Shown: positions 1-7,088, counted from the stretch's first letter. The stretch is 28,591 nucleotides of DNA from JACDAN01 sp035707105 (GCA_035707105.1 DASSUI010000053.1:1-28591), one strand, 5' to 3'. Numbers and translations are program-made. The notes: generated by a model not told the origin, from the sequence alone.

Positions 1-202
1 CGGTCAGCAGCCGTCCGTCACCGATCTGGCGCACGTAGAGCTTCAGCGGATCTGAGAGCGGCGTGCCGTCGTCCGTCTTGCCGGCCAGCTCTTCCCGCTC
101 CTCGACGTCCGGAGTATCGAGCTCACCGGCACCCGGAAGCACCTTGAGATCAGGCGTAGGGGTCTCTTGGACGTCCCGCTTGGGAAGGGGCCGCGGCTCC
201 AC
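1..202 (-). CDS. Sigma-70 family RNA polymerase sigma factor, N-terminal fragment (runs off the left edge)
   Basis: Reading the minus strand, the frame ends at the window edge with SDPLKLYVRQIGDGRLLT. This matches conserved region 1.2 of primary sigma-70 factors (pattern DPvr.Yl.eiG...LLt). Before it lies about 50 residues of acidic, Pro-rich sequence, as is common for the variable N-terminus of RpoD/SigA. The frame is open up to a TAG at 311-313. The only normal start codon I find upstream of region 1.2 and outside the core is GTG at 202-200, with a second GTG at 142-140, so the exact start is uncertain. No strong Shine-Dalgarno sits at the usual distance; GAGGAG at 224-229 is about 21 nt away. 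The gene is divergent from the amidotransferase at 323. The family call is fairly secure, but whether it is the housekeeping factor cannot be decided from this fragment. Confidence 0.65.
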   Translation of the reverse strand, partial: MEPRPLPKRDVQETPTPDLKVLPGAGELDTPDVEEREELAGKTDDGTPLSDPLKLYVRQIGDGRLLT

Positions 203-322
203 GAACGCTGTATCGGCGCTCGACTCCTCAGTCGGGTTCCCCCGTTCGGGGGACGCTTGGTTTTCAACCGCTAACCGAAGGGAACGACCGGCGTCAAACG
301 AAGTTGGGGTCTAGTTCGCCTT

Positions 323-1111
323 ATGTGTGGTATTGCCGGATACAGCCTGAAGCCCGATGCCCGGATCGACCGGACATTGGCGGCTCAGGCCCTGCTCGCC
401 GGCATCGCCGAGCGCGGCGCGGACGCGGTGGGGTACGCGTCCCGCGAGCTCGGCGGTTCGCTCACGGTGCACAAGCGCCGCTCCGGGGCGAGCGCGCTGC
501 TGACGGAGCTGACCGTCCCGGAGGGATCCATCGAGGTTCTTCTCCACGTGCGCGATTACACCAAAGGCCACCCGACGATCGCCGCGAACAACCACCCCGT
601 TCGGCACGGGCAGGTCGTCGGCGTGCACAACGGAATCATCCTCAACGACGAGGAGATCTTCGAGCGGCACGGTTTCGAGCGCGACGAGCCGTCGATGACG
701 GTCGACACCGAGGCGATCTTCGCCCTGGTCGAGGAGTTCGGCTCCCAGGGCAGGACGCTCGAGCAGCTCCACGGCTCGATGGCGAGCGCCTGGGTCGACG
801 AGCGGAAGCCCGGACGTGTGTACGTGGCGCGCGGCGTCGGCCGCCCGCTCTGGACGGGCGAGTCGCGCGACGGGATCCTGTTCTCGTCGACCGAGCACGC
901 GCTCGAGGTCTGCGAGCAGTTTCTGCAGACGAAGTTGAAGAAGCGCGAGCTCGACGAGGGAACGCTGCTGACACTCGAAGGCGGGCGGATGACCCGGAAG
1001 GAGCGCTTCCGGCCCGACCGCGGCTTTACCGAGCAGCCCCTCCCCGCCGTGCGCGCCCCGGGCGAGCGCGAGTCCTGCCTGCGCCTCCTGACGGCGCTCG
1101 CTTCGATCTAG
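323..1111 (+). CDS. Stand-alone class II glutamine amidotransferase domain protein
   Basis: The 262-residue protein begins MCGIAGY, the hallmark of N-terminal nucleophile (Ntn) glutamine amidotransferases, in which Cys2 becomes the N-terminal nucleophile after Met removal. Other matches to GlmS/PurF-type glutaminase domains are the Arg in LHVRDYTKGHP (about residue 76), the HNGII oxyanion motif (about 101) and VDTEAIF (about 129). No acceptor domain follows (no SIS, PRTase or Asn synthetase domain), so it would release ammonia for an unknown partner or act as a bare glutaminase. The true substrate cannot be named. The start is firmly set by the Cys2 requirement. The last 30 residues are Arg/Pro-rich and overlap the convergent gene at 1026-1802 by 86 bp, so the tail may be poorly conserved. 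Confidence 0.85.
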   Translation: MCGIAGYSLKPDARIDRTLAAQALLAGIAERGADAVGYASRELGGSLTVHKRRSGASALLTELTVPEGSIEVLLHVRDYTKGHPTIAANNHPVRHGQVVGVHNGIILNDEEIFERHGFERDEPSMTVDTEAIFALVEEFGSQGRTLEQLHGSMASAWVDERKPGRVYVARGVGRPLWTGESRDGILFSSTEHALEVCEQFLQTKLKKRELDEGTLLTLEGGRMTRKERFRPDRGFTEQPLPAVRAPGERESCLRLLTALASI

Positions 1112-1802
1112 CGGGCTTCCGCGACACCCGGCCGTCCGGCGACACGGCGTAGCCGTCCTCGATCAGCCGCTCGCGGATGAGGAACTGGAATGTGGACCAT
1201 GCGCCTCGGCGGACGTCGAACATGCGGTAGATCTGCCACTCGGTCATCAGCGCGTCGTCCGCCCTCCTCGCCTCCCCCCACTCCTGGAACTTCGGGAGCC
1301 GGCCAAGCGCGATTGCCACCGCGCAGCCCTGGTCGACCGCCCGCTCCAGGCGCTCCTCCCCGACGGGCACGTCGAAGCCCGCCTCGCGGAGCGCGTTCGT
1401 CAGCGAGCCGAAGGTGTGCCAGTAGAGCGACTTCGACGGCATCGAGCGCCGGTGCTCGTCGAGGTCGCGGGCCGTCGGCGTGCGTTCGAGCCTCTCCCCC
1501 AGCTCCCGCAGCAGCTGCAGGAGCTCCTCGCGGGTGGCGAAACGCCGCGGGACGAGCCCTGCGGAGCGCTTCGCCGCGTTCCAGCTGCCGAAGTGCTCGA
1601 TGACGGTCTGCGGGTGCACCGACGTCTCCTCGTCGGCCGCGAACTCGCGCATGGACGGCGAGCGTCCCAGCCGCTCCGCGGACGCCTGGAGCTGGCGCAC
1701 GATCTCCTCGTCGCTGTAGCGCTTGCGAATCCCAGCCTGGAACTGGGCCAGAGCGTCTCGGTCGAGCGACTCGAGCAGCTCGCGGGCCGGCCGTCGAGCC
1801 AT
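1026..1802 (-). CDS. Protein of tandem homing-endonuclease-associated (HNH_repeat-like) modules, probable DNA-binding protein
   Basis: This is a 258-residue basic protein with no nuclease motif that I can see. Residues about 29-85 and 88-146 are two copies of a roughly 57-residue module. Each runs: acidic helix, (L)GR.P or LER.PT..., then a tail of aromatic/FGS(W/L)..A...AG(L/F). The two tails read HFGSWNAAKRSAGL and TFGSLTNALREAGF. This is the pattern of the Pfam homing endonuclease associated repeat. A third, diverged copy (LGRLPKFQEWGEA ... FDVRRGAWSTF) fills about 150-225. The last 30 residues are Arg/Ala/Gly-rich and could bind nucleic acid. ATG 1802-1800 is favoured because a TATCCT -10-like box lies 7 nt upstream and suggests a leaderless mRNA. 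The gene ends inside the 3' end of the convergent amidotransferase. No function is known to me; DNA binding is inferred from the repeat family. Confidence 0.75.
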   Translation of the reverse strand: MARRPARELLESLDRDALAQFQAGIRKRYSDEEIVRQLQASAERLGRSPSMREFAADEETSVHPQTVIEHFGSWNAAKRSAGLVPRRFATREELLQLLRELGERLERTPTARDLDEHRRSMPSKSLYWHTFGSLTNALREAGFDVPVGEERLERAVDQGCAVAIALGRLPKFQEWGEARRADDALMTEWQIYRMFDVRRGAWSTFQFLIRERLIEDGYAVSPDGRVSRKPARSKRAPSGGAGRTRARPGRARRGGAAR

Positions 1803-1809
1803 GGCAATA

Positions 1810-1837
1810 AGGATAGAGCGAATTAGTCCCGATGCAA
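1810..1837 (-). promoter_or_regulatory. Candidate leaderless promoter of the HNH_repeat-like gene
   Basis: On the minus strand TTGCAT (1837-1832) and TATCCT (1815-1810) are separated by 16 nt and resemble -35 and -10 boxes. Only 7 nt (TATTGCC) separate the -10 box from the ATG at 1802, which places the expected transcription start at the start codon itself. There is no Shine-Dalgarno. This is a visual match only. Confidence 0.4.
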
Positions 1838-1872
1838 GCGATGCCGAACACGTCGGCGTACTTTCGCTCTCA

Positions 1873-1916
1873 TCGCTGAAAGTCTCACGACTTTCAGCGA
1901 CGCTGGAGAGCCGGGC
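1873..1916 (-). repeat. Structured palindromic repeat, copy 1 (inverted, hairpin B module only)
   Basis: A perfect 11-bp inverted repeat (1874-1884 with 1889-1899) encloses a 4-nt loop. Read on the minus strand, the loop is GTGA, a GNRA tetraloop capping AAGTC/GACTT. The flank GCCCGGCTC, the spacer and the hairpin match copy 3 at 19492-19536 at nearly every base (about 41 of 45 by eye). It lies in the 362-bp gap 1803-2164, in opposite orientation to copy 2. I saw no clear copy of the second hairpin (A) on this side. There is no U-tract to suggest an intrinsic terminator. Confidence 0.7.
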
Positions 1917-2015
1917 GGCCGCTTCGCGACCGCGCGGCGGCCATTCGAGGTCAACTTCCGACCCGAGAAGGCACCGCGGTGGAGCGGGCAAAGCCCGCCC
2001 CACGTCGGTTTCGCC

Positions 2016-2150
2016 GCGGAACGGGCTCCGCCCGTTCCGCCCGTGCGGCCGCTCGAGAAGGACGTTGCCGGGCGCGGGTCGGCCGCGCAGCGCGCAGCGC
2101 TGCCCGGCTTCATACGGTCGCTCGAAGTCGTGAGACTTCGAGCGAAAAGG
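2016..2150 (+). repeat. Structured palindromic repeat, copy 2 (hairpins A and B)
   Basis: Hairpin A (2016-2040) has 11-bp perfect arms, GCGGAACGGGC and its complement, with a TCC loop. Hairpin B (2119-2144) has 11-bp perfect arms, CGCTCGAAGTC and its complement, with a GTGA (GNRA) loop and is followed by AAAAGGCG. The layout, the flank GCCCGGCTT and the 103-bp spacing of hairpin starts match copy 3 near 19403 (107 bp). Differences within the stems are compensated on both arms. Just upstream, 1985-1997 is another small palindrome (CGGGC AAA GCCCG) that recurs at 19479-19491. The end of the element lies about 15 bp from the stop codon of the GGDEF/HD-GYP gene. Together with copy 1 it accounts for most of the gene-free stretch 1803-2164. 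Confidence 0.7.
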
Positions 2151-2164
2151 CGCCGCAGGCGCCG

Positions 2165-4915
2165 CTAGGAGGCCGCGAGGAGCTCGCGACGCGCCGTCTC
2201 GTCCTCGAGGAGCTCGGGCGGGAGGATGCGCGCGAGGGCTGCGACGCAGCGCGGGCAGAACTGGCTGCCGGCGGAGCGCTTCAGCTCCTCCATCGCGTCC
2301 TTGGCCGGGCGGGCGGCGCGGTAGATCCGTGTCGTCAGCATCGAGTCGAGCGCGTCGGCGACGTGGATGATGCGGGCGCCGAGCGGGATGTCCTCGCCCT
2401 TGAGCCCGTCGGGATACCCCGTCCCGTCGAAGCGCTCGTGGTGGTGGCGGATGGACGGCACGGCGTCCTGGAGGAAGCCAAGGCGGTCGATGATCCTGGC
2501 CCCCTCCTCCGCGTGGCGCTGCATGAGGTACCACTCGTCGTGGGTCAGCGTCGCCGGCTTCAGGAGGATCGCGTCGGGCACGGCGAGCTTGCCGATGTCG
2601 TGGAAGAGGGCGGCATGCCCGAGCAGGTCGAGCTCGGCCTTCGAGAGCCCGAGCTCGCGACCGATGGCGAGCGCGAGCTCCTGGACGCGGCGGGAATGGC
2701 CCGCCGTGTACGCGTCTCGCGCGTCCACCGTCGCGGATAGCGACTCCATCGCCGCGGTCGAGCGCTCGCGGAGGAGTCGGTTCGCCTTCTCCAGGGAGAC
2801 GTTCTGGTCCTGGATCGTCTCCGCCGCCTCGCGCAGCTTCTGGGCGCTCTTCCGCGTGTGCCGGAGGTACGCCTCCTGCGTTTTGCGCATGAGGAGCAGC
2901 GGGACAGCGAAGACGGCGAGGGCATATGGGCCGGCGGCGTGGTACGCGATCGCCATGACGCCGCCCACGAAGCCGTACACGACCCAATGCGGCAGCAGCC
3001 AGAGGAAGCGCTCGTGCCAGGCCTTCCACCAGCGCTCGTGGCCCTCCATCGACAGGGCCAGGCTGAGCAAGCCGGTGTTCACGGCGAAGTAGGCGGCGCC
3101 TGCCGCTAGTCCGGCGCCGACGGTGACGAGCTCGCCGAGGCTGCCGTCGAACCCGAGCGCGAACACCGCGGAGGCTGCGAGCGACGCCAGGGAGAGCGCG
3201 CCGATGTTGAAGAGCGTGCGGTGAAGCGGGTAGCGCTTCGCGCTCCAGTCGACCACGCACGTCGTAATCGCGAGCGCGAGCGCAGCGCGGGGCCCGAACA
3301 GGGCCGCACCGGCGAGCGCGCCGACCGCGCTGACAGAGATCGAGCCGTCGTCCACCTCGAGCGCGACCGCCTGGCCGAGCCCGACGAGGATGACGAGCGC
3401 GATCAGGCCGAAGACGTCCGTCGTCGTGCCGAAGAGCGCGCCGAGAATGCCGGCGCCCACGCCGATGAACGAGACGACTCCGACAAGCGCCGCGAGCCGT
3501 CGCGAAAGCGACAGGAAGCGGGGCCCGTGCACGGCGTGCGGCCGATGCGGAGGCTGGCGCCGCTCCTGCCCGGGCGACATGTCCTCCACCGGCGGGAGCG
3601 GGACGACGTGATCGCCGTCCTCCGTGACCGCTGTGAGGCGTCCGCGCCGGGACGGGGGCATGACGAGCGGTTCGGACGAGTTCGCATCGAGAACGCGGTT
3701 CCGTCCCTGCAGCTTCGCCCGGTAGACGGCGAGGTCGGCCTGGTGAATGAGCTCGTTCGGGTCCGCCCCGTCCCGTGGGAACGACGCGATGCCGATGGAG
3801 ACCGTGGCACGGATCGGCTCGCTGGAGGTCTCGACGTCGAACGTTCGCTGCGCGACCGCCCGGCGGATCCGCTCGGCGATCTCGAGCGCCTCCTCCGGGC
3901 TCGTCTCCGGCAGGAGGATGCTGAACTCCTCGCCGCCGAACCGCGCCGGGACGTCGTAGTGGCGGAGGAGCGCCCGGAAAACCTCCGCGATCCCCTTCAG
4001 CACCGCGTCTCCCGCCAGATGGCCGTATGTGTTGTTGATCTCGCGCAGGAGGTCGAGGTCGGCCATGATCAGCGAGAGCGGTCGGTCGAAGCGGGCCGCG
4101 CGCGTCAGCTCTTCGTTCAGCGCCTGCCCGAAGTGCCTTGCGTTGAAGAGGCCCGTCTTCGAGTCGACCCGAGCCTCGGCCTCGAGCTTCGGCACGGCCA
4201 GCGACCGGTGGATCAGCACGAGCGGGGCGACCGCGAACGGCACCATCCACGGGTTCGAGTCCCAGAAGGTCGCAATGCCGACCCCCAGCGCGGCGAGCAC
4301 CAGGTCCGTCGACAGGCTTTGGAAGCTGAACAGGCCCGATTCGCGGGGCGAGATCCCGCGGGCGAGCGCGAGCATCGGCGCGAGGAGCGAGTGGTTCATA
4401 CCTACGAGGAGGAAGCACGCGGTGAGCCCGCCGAGCGCAAACTGGAGGTTCTCGTGCCCGTCGAGGACCGGGAGCTGGCCGACGACGTGCGCTCCCCCGG
4501 AGGCCGCGAGGATTGCGAGCGTGAAGTTCGAGATGTTGAAGATCTGGATGTACCAGACCGTCCGGTTCTTCAGCCAGTCGGGCATATGCTGCACGACCGG
4601 CACCAGCGCGACGAGCTCCGGCGGGAGGAGGAGCGCGGCCGGGATCAGGAAGACGATCGAGGTCTGGTAGGACTGGTTCTTGCCCGTCCGCACGAGGAAC
4701 AGCTGCGCCACCGCGGCGGACGTGGAGAGGATCAGGAAGGTCAGCCACTCCTCCTGCCCGCCCTCGAGCCGCGACAGGAAAGGCACCGTGACTGCGCAGG
4801 CCGAGCCGACGACGGCCACGAGGTACACGAGCGCGGCAAGGGACAGACCCTCCCGCCGGACGGGCTCGCGCCCGGGCCCGTTCCCAAGGCGAAAGTCGCT
4901 CGGGACGGCGCTCAT
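2165..4915 (-). CDS. Membrane-bound GGDEF plus HD-GYP protein (diguanylate cyclase / c-di-GMP phosphodiesterase)
   Basis: A 916-residue protein with the order: membrane region (about 25-240, six or more hydrophobic segments), GGDEF domain (about 250-405), Pro/Arg-rich linker (about 415-465), second membrane region (about 470-676), helical linker, HD-GYP domain (about 725-905). The cyclase site reads RFGGEEF (GGEEF at 327-331), with substrate-binding DLDLLREINNTYGHLAGD upstream. RHYD at 318-321 is a canonical product-inhibition I-site, five residues before GGEEF. The phosphodiesterase has GHSRRV, HDIGK (773-777), HHHERFDGTGYP (824-835) and HVADALD, so both activities look intact. It should therefore make and break c-di-GMP (GTP to c-di-GMP to pGpG/GMP) at the inner face of the membrane. 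The two TM-plus-enzyme halves look like a fusion of two proteins. The ATG start has no clear Shine-Dalgarno. Which activity dominates cannot be told. Confidence 0.9.
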   Translation of the reverse strand: MSAVPSDFRLGNGPGREPVRREGLSLAALVYLVAVVGSACAVTVPFLSRLEGGQEEWLTFLILSTSAAVAQLFLVRTGKNQSYQTSIVFLIPAALLLPPELVALVPVVQHMPDWLKNRTVWYIQIFNISNFTLAILAASGGAHVVGQLPVLDGHENLQFALGGLTACFLLVGMNHSLLAPMLALARGISPRESGLFSFQSLSTDLVLAALGVGIATFWDSNPWMVPFAVAPLVLIHRSLAVPKLEAEARVDSKTGLFNARHFGQALNEELTRAARFDRPLSLIMADLDLLREINNTYGHLAGDAVLKGIAEVFRALLRHYDVPARFGGEEFSILLPETSPEEALEIAERIRRAVAQRTFDVETSSEPIRATVSIGIASFPRDGADPNELIHQADLAVYRAKLQGRNRVLDANSSEPLVMPPSRRGRLTAVTEDGDHVVPLPPVEDMSPGQERRQPPHRPHAVHGPRFLSLSRRLAALVGVVSFIGVGAGILGALFGTTTDVFGLIALVILVGLGQAVALEVDDGSISVSAVGALAGAALFGPRAALALAITTCVVDWSAKRYPLHRTLFNIGALSLASLAASAVFALGFDGSLGELVTVGAGLAAGAAYFAVNTGLLSLALSMEGHERWWKAWHERFLWLLPHWVVYGFVGGVMAIAYHAAGPYALAVFAVPLLLMRKTQEAYLRHTRKSAQKLREAAETIQDQNVSLEKANRLLRERSTAAMESLSATVDARDAYTAGHSRRVQELALAIGRELGLSKAELDLLGHAALFHDIGKLAVPDAILLKPATLTHDEWYLMQRHAEEGARIIDRLGFLQDAVPSIRHHHERFDGTGYPDGLKGEDIPLGARIIHVADALDSMLTTRIYRAARPAKDAMEELKRSAGSQFCPRCVAALARILPPELLEDETARRELLAAS

Positions 4916-5078
4916 GTGCTGCTCGGGTCTCGCAGTTGCCGCAACCGCTTGCTCGCTTTCCTCACGCGCAGGGACGAAGGCTCGTCCCTCGGCTGACCGT
5001 ACGCCGGGGGCCAGGCCGGGACAACACCCGTTCGAGTCATCGGCCTGGACCGGTGGTCGATTCCCCCGAAAGGGTGAG

Positions 5079-5102
5079 CCGGGGGCGTCTGCACGCCCCC
5101 GG
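5079..5102 (-). terminator. Strong GC hairpin after the subtilase gene, probable terminator
   Basis: Perfect 10-bp arms (CCGGGGGCGT and its complement) enclose a CTGC loop, 23 bp past the stop codon of the minus-strand protease. No long U-tract follows; the next bases in that direction are CTCACCCTTTC. A second, weaker hairpin with 8-bp arms (AGGGACGA/TCGTCCCT) lies at 4970-4989, in the leader of the GGDEF/HD-GYP gene. Nothing else is recognisable in 4916-5125. I looked for a c-di-GMP riboswitch there and did not find the conserved core. Confidence 0.5.
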
Positions 5103-5125
5103 ATCTGACTGCGTCTGCCGTGTCG

Positions 5126-6982
5126 TTACGGCGTCGCCGTCTCTGTCGTGGCCGCCGGGCGATCGACCAGGCCGAGCTCGGCGGCGAGCGCCTCCTCCTC
5201 CGGCGTGGACACGTAGTCGCCCTCCGGATTGGCGGTCTCGCCCTCGGCGTTGTCCTCCCAGCTCACGTCCGCGGCTGCGAGGACGTCGCTCCAGGAGACG
5301 TCTGTCCAGGAGACGTCGCTCCAGGACACGTCGGACCAGGAGACGTCTGTCCAGGAGACGTCGGTCCACGAGACGTCGCTCCAGGAGACCGAGTCCCACG
5401 AGACGCTGGCCTTCGCCGCCGTGTACCAGGCGGTGCCATCGAACTCGGGCGAGCCGTTGACCAGATTCGTCCTCACGAACCTGTTCAGCGCCGCGTTCGG
5501 GTTCGGCGGCTGCGTCAGCAGCGTCGAGCGTGCCGCGTTGATCTCACCGACGCCCGCGGAGCCCGGAGGCGCCTCGGGGATATACCGAGCCCGCTGCATC
5601 AGCGCGCCCTTGATCTGATCCGGCGTCCACGTCGGGTGATCCATGAGGAGGAGCGCCGCCGCGCCGGCCACGACCGGAGCCGCGAACGATGTGCCGGACA
5701 GGCGCATGTAGTTCGCGTCGACCACGTTGTCGGGCTTGGCCGCCCGTAGCGTCGCCGCCCCGGGCACCGGGCCGATCATGTATCGGCCGGCCGCCGCGAG
5801 CTCGGGCTTCCGGAACCCGTCCTTCGTGTAGCCGAACGCCGACCAGTTCGGGACGTCGTGACGCCTGGTGCTCACGCTGCCCTCGAGATCGACCGCGCCG
5901 ACCGTGATCACGAAGGGATCGTTGCCGGGGGCGAAGGGGACGCCGCTGGGGCCGCCCTCCTTGCCGTAGTTCCCGGCCGCCACGACCACGGTCACGCCGC
6001 CGAACCAGAGCTTCTCGACCGCCTTGTCGAGCGGGTCGTTGATGAAGTTGCTCGGCATCGTCGAGTGGAGCGAGAAGTTCGCCACCTTGATGTTCTTGGT
6101 CGCGCGGTTCTCGAAGATCCACTCGGCCGCGGCGATGACATCGCTCGTGCGGGCCATGCCGTTGTCGTCCATCACGTCCAGCGAGATCAGGTTGGCCTGC
6201 GGAGCTGCGCCTGCCTGATCCCTCGCACTCCCCGCTGCGATACCGGCCACGAACGTGCCGTGGCCCCGGCCGTCGCCCGGAGAGTTCGGGTCGAGCTTCG
6301 TGAACACGACGCTGTCGGTGATGCGAGCGCCGCCGTCGAAGTCGGCCCGATCCTTGTCGATGCCGGAGTCGACGATCGCGATCGCCGGCATCTTCTCGCC
6401 TGCCGCCGGCCTGTTGCCCCAGAGCGGCTTGACGCCCGACGCGGTCGTCCAGAGATGCTTGGACGTCGGGAGGGTCGTGACCGTGCCGCTCAGCTTCACC
6501 GGCGCATCGAAGGTGACGGTGAGGCCGGGGACGCGTGCGAGCTGGTAGATCTTCCTCGCCCGCACCGTGGCGGACACGGAATCGACGAACGGGTAGGTGT
6601 CCTTCAGCGTCTCCCCGAGCTTGTGGCCCGAGCGGTCCTGCACCTGGTGGAACGCCTCGGTCGCGTACTTGACGCCGCCCCGGGCCAGCTTGCCCTGGAT
6701 GATGACCTTGACGAGCTCGTCCGGCTGCGATTCGGCCTTGGCGAGCAGGATCGCGTCGACGTGCGTGGTCGCATTGACGAACAGAGGGCGCTTGCCCTCT
6801 CCCTTGCGCGCGCCGGCTGCGAGCGGGGCAGCGACGACCAGCACCGCAACGAGCGCAGTGACGAGGCCGCGACCGCCCTTGCCCCAGAGCGCGTTCGACC
6901 GGGAGTCTCCACCCCGGTTCCCAGTCCCCCACAGTGCGGACGAGCGATGCTCGCCGCGGGAGGACCCGCCCTTACCGTTCAT
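5126..6982 (-). CDS. Secreted S8 family serine peptidase (subtilase) with terminal repeats
   Basis: A 618-residue subtilase. The catalytic triad is visible: Asp205 (IAIVDSGID), His241 (GRGHGTFVAG) and Ser432 (LSGTSFAAPVVAG), with the oxyanion Asn338 in AAGNYG. Residues 40-57 (LVTALVAVLVVAAPLAAGA) form a signal/TM helix preceded by an unusually long basic n-region. That n-region holds two copies of S(S/N)ALWG(T/K)G (about 14-21 and 29-36). Residues about 60-180 probably form a propeptide-like N-terminal domain. The C-terminus carries eight tandem VSW(S/T/D)(D/S) pentapeptides (527-566), one more VSWED at 573-577, and then an acidic tail. The ATG is supported by GAGGGAG at 6993-6987. It is probably exported and cleaves extracellular or envelope proteins; the substrate is unknown. 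Confidence 0.92.
   Translation of the reverse strand: MNGKGGSSRGEHRSSALWGTGNRGGDSRSNALWGKGGRGLVTALVAVLVVAAPLAAGARKGEGKRPLFVNATTHVDAILLAKAESQPDELVKVIIQGKLARGGVKYATEAFHQVQDRSGHKLGETLKDTYPFVDSVSATVRARKIYQLARVPGLTVTFDAPVKLSGTVTTLPTSKHLWTTASGVKPLWGNRPAAGEKMPAIAIVDSGIDKDRADFDGGARITDSVVFTKLDPNSPGDGRGHGTFVAGIAAGSARDQAGAAPQANLISLDVMDDNGMARTSDVIAAAEWIFENRATKNIKVANFSLHSTMPSNFINDPLDKAVEKLWFGGVTVVVAAGNYGKEGGPSGVPFAPGNDPFVITVGAVDLEGSVSTRRHDVPNWSAFGYTKDGFRKPELAAAGRYMIGPVPGAATLRAAKPDNVVDANYMRLSGTSFAAPVVAGAAALLLMDHPTWTPDQIKGALMQRARYIPEAPPGSAGVGEINAARSTLLTQPPNPNAALNRFVRTNLVNGSPEFDGTAWYTAAKASVSWDSVSWSDVSWTDVSWTDVSWSDVSWSDVSWTDVSWSDVLAAADVSWEDNAEGETANPEGDYVSTPEEEALAAELGLVDRPAATTETATP
5282..5404 (-). repeat. 15-bp coding tandem repeat (VSW(S/T)D units) in the subtilase gene
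   Basis: Eight near-identical 15-bp units encode the pentapeptide VSWSD/VSWTD (first unit VSWDS). The repeated core on the plus strand reads CCAGGAGACGTC with variation mainly in the Ser/Thr codon. The period of five residues with an invariant Trp suggests an extended or beta-type surface segment. Copy number of such arrays can change by slippage. Confidence 0.9.
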
Positions 6983-6986
6983 CTGT

Positions 6987-7013
6987 CTCCCTCTTTTCCG
7001 CGTTCAAACGCGG
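6987..7013 (-). promoter_or_regulatory. Ribosome binding site and 5'-leader hairpin of the subtilase gene
   Basis: On the minus strand GAGGGAG (6993-6987) precedes the ATG at 6982 by about 4-6 nt. Immediately upstream, CCGCGTT TG AACGCGG (7013-6998) can form a 7-bp hairpin followed by AAAA. The hairpin could influence access to the ribosome binding site, but that is inference. Confidence 0.5.
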
Positions 7014-7040
7014 GCCGCAGTTGCACGAGATATCTCCTCA

Positions 7041-7088
7041 GTCAGACCACGACACGAACTGGATGGACGTCACCCCGCGCGGTCTGAC
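7041..7088. promoter_or_regulatory. 8-bp inverted repeat between the divergent subtilase and murT genes
   Basis: GTCAGACC at 7041-7048 is the exact reverse complement of GGTCTGAC at 7081-7088, with 32 bp between. It sits in the divergent 6983-7233 gap, where promoters of both genes must lie. It could be a pair of operator half-sites or one long stem. I see no convincing -35/-10 pair beside it. Confidence 0.3.

Noticed and set aside
43..267. Short minus-strand frame beginning TTG at 267
   Set aside because: It is in a different frame from the sigma region 1.2 match and is Arg/Ser-rich, typical of a shadow.
2119..2144. Hairpin B copies as ordinary intrinsic terminators
   Set aside because: No U-tract follows the stem in either direction. 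The T-run is on the 5' side when read on the minus strand.
1026..4748. Minus-strand open frame of 1240 codons
   Set aside because: Only its last 258 codons (1802-1026) are a real gene. The rest is an out-of-frame shadow of the GGDEF/HD-GYP gene, Arg/Pro/Ala-rich with no domain, and it runs on through the repeat region.
3221..4996. Long plus-strand open frame opposite the GGDEF/HD-GYP gene
   Set aside because: High-GC antisense artefact, rich in Arg, Glu and Asp with no recognisable motif. The minus frame has complete catalytic sites.
4916..5078. Possible c-di-GMP riboswitch in the leader of the GGDEF/HD-GYP gene
   Set aside because: The hairpins are there, but I could not find the conserved core and GNRA tetraloop/receptor arrangement of GEMM-type aptamers.
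5282..5404. CRISPR-like array at the 15-bp repeats
   Set aside because: The repeats are in frame, without spacers, and encode the VSW(S/T)D pentapeptides.
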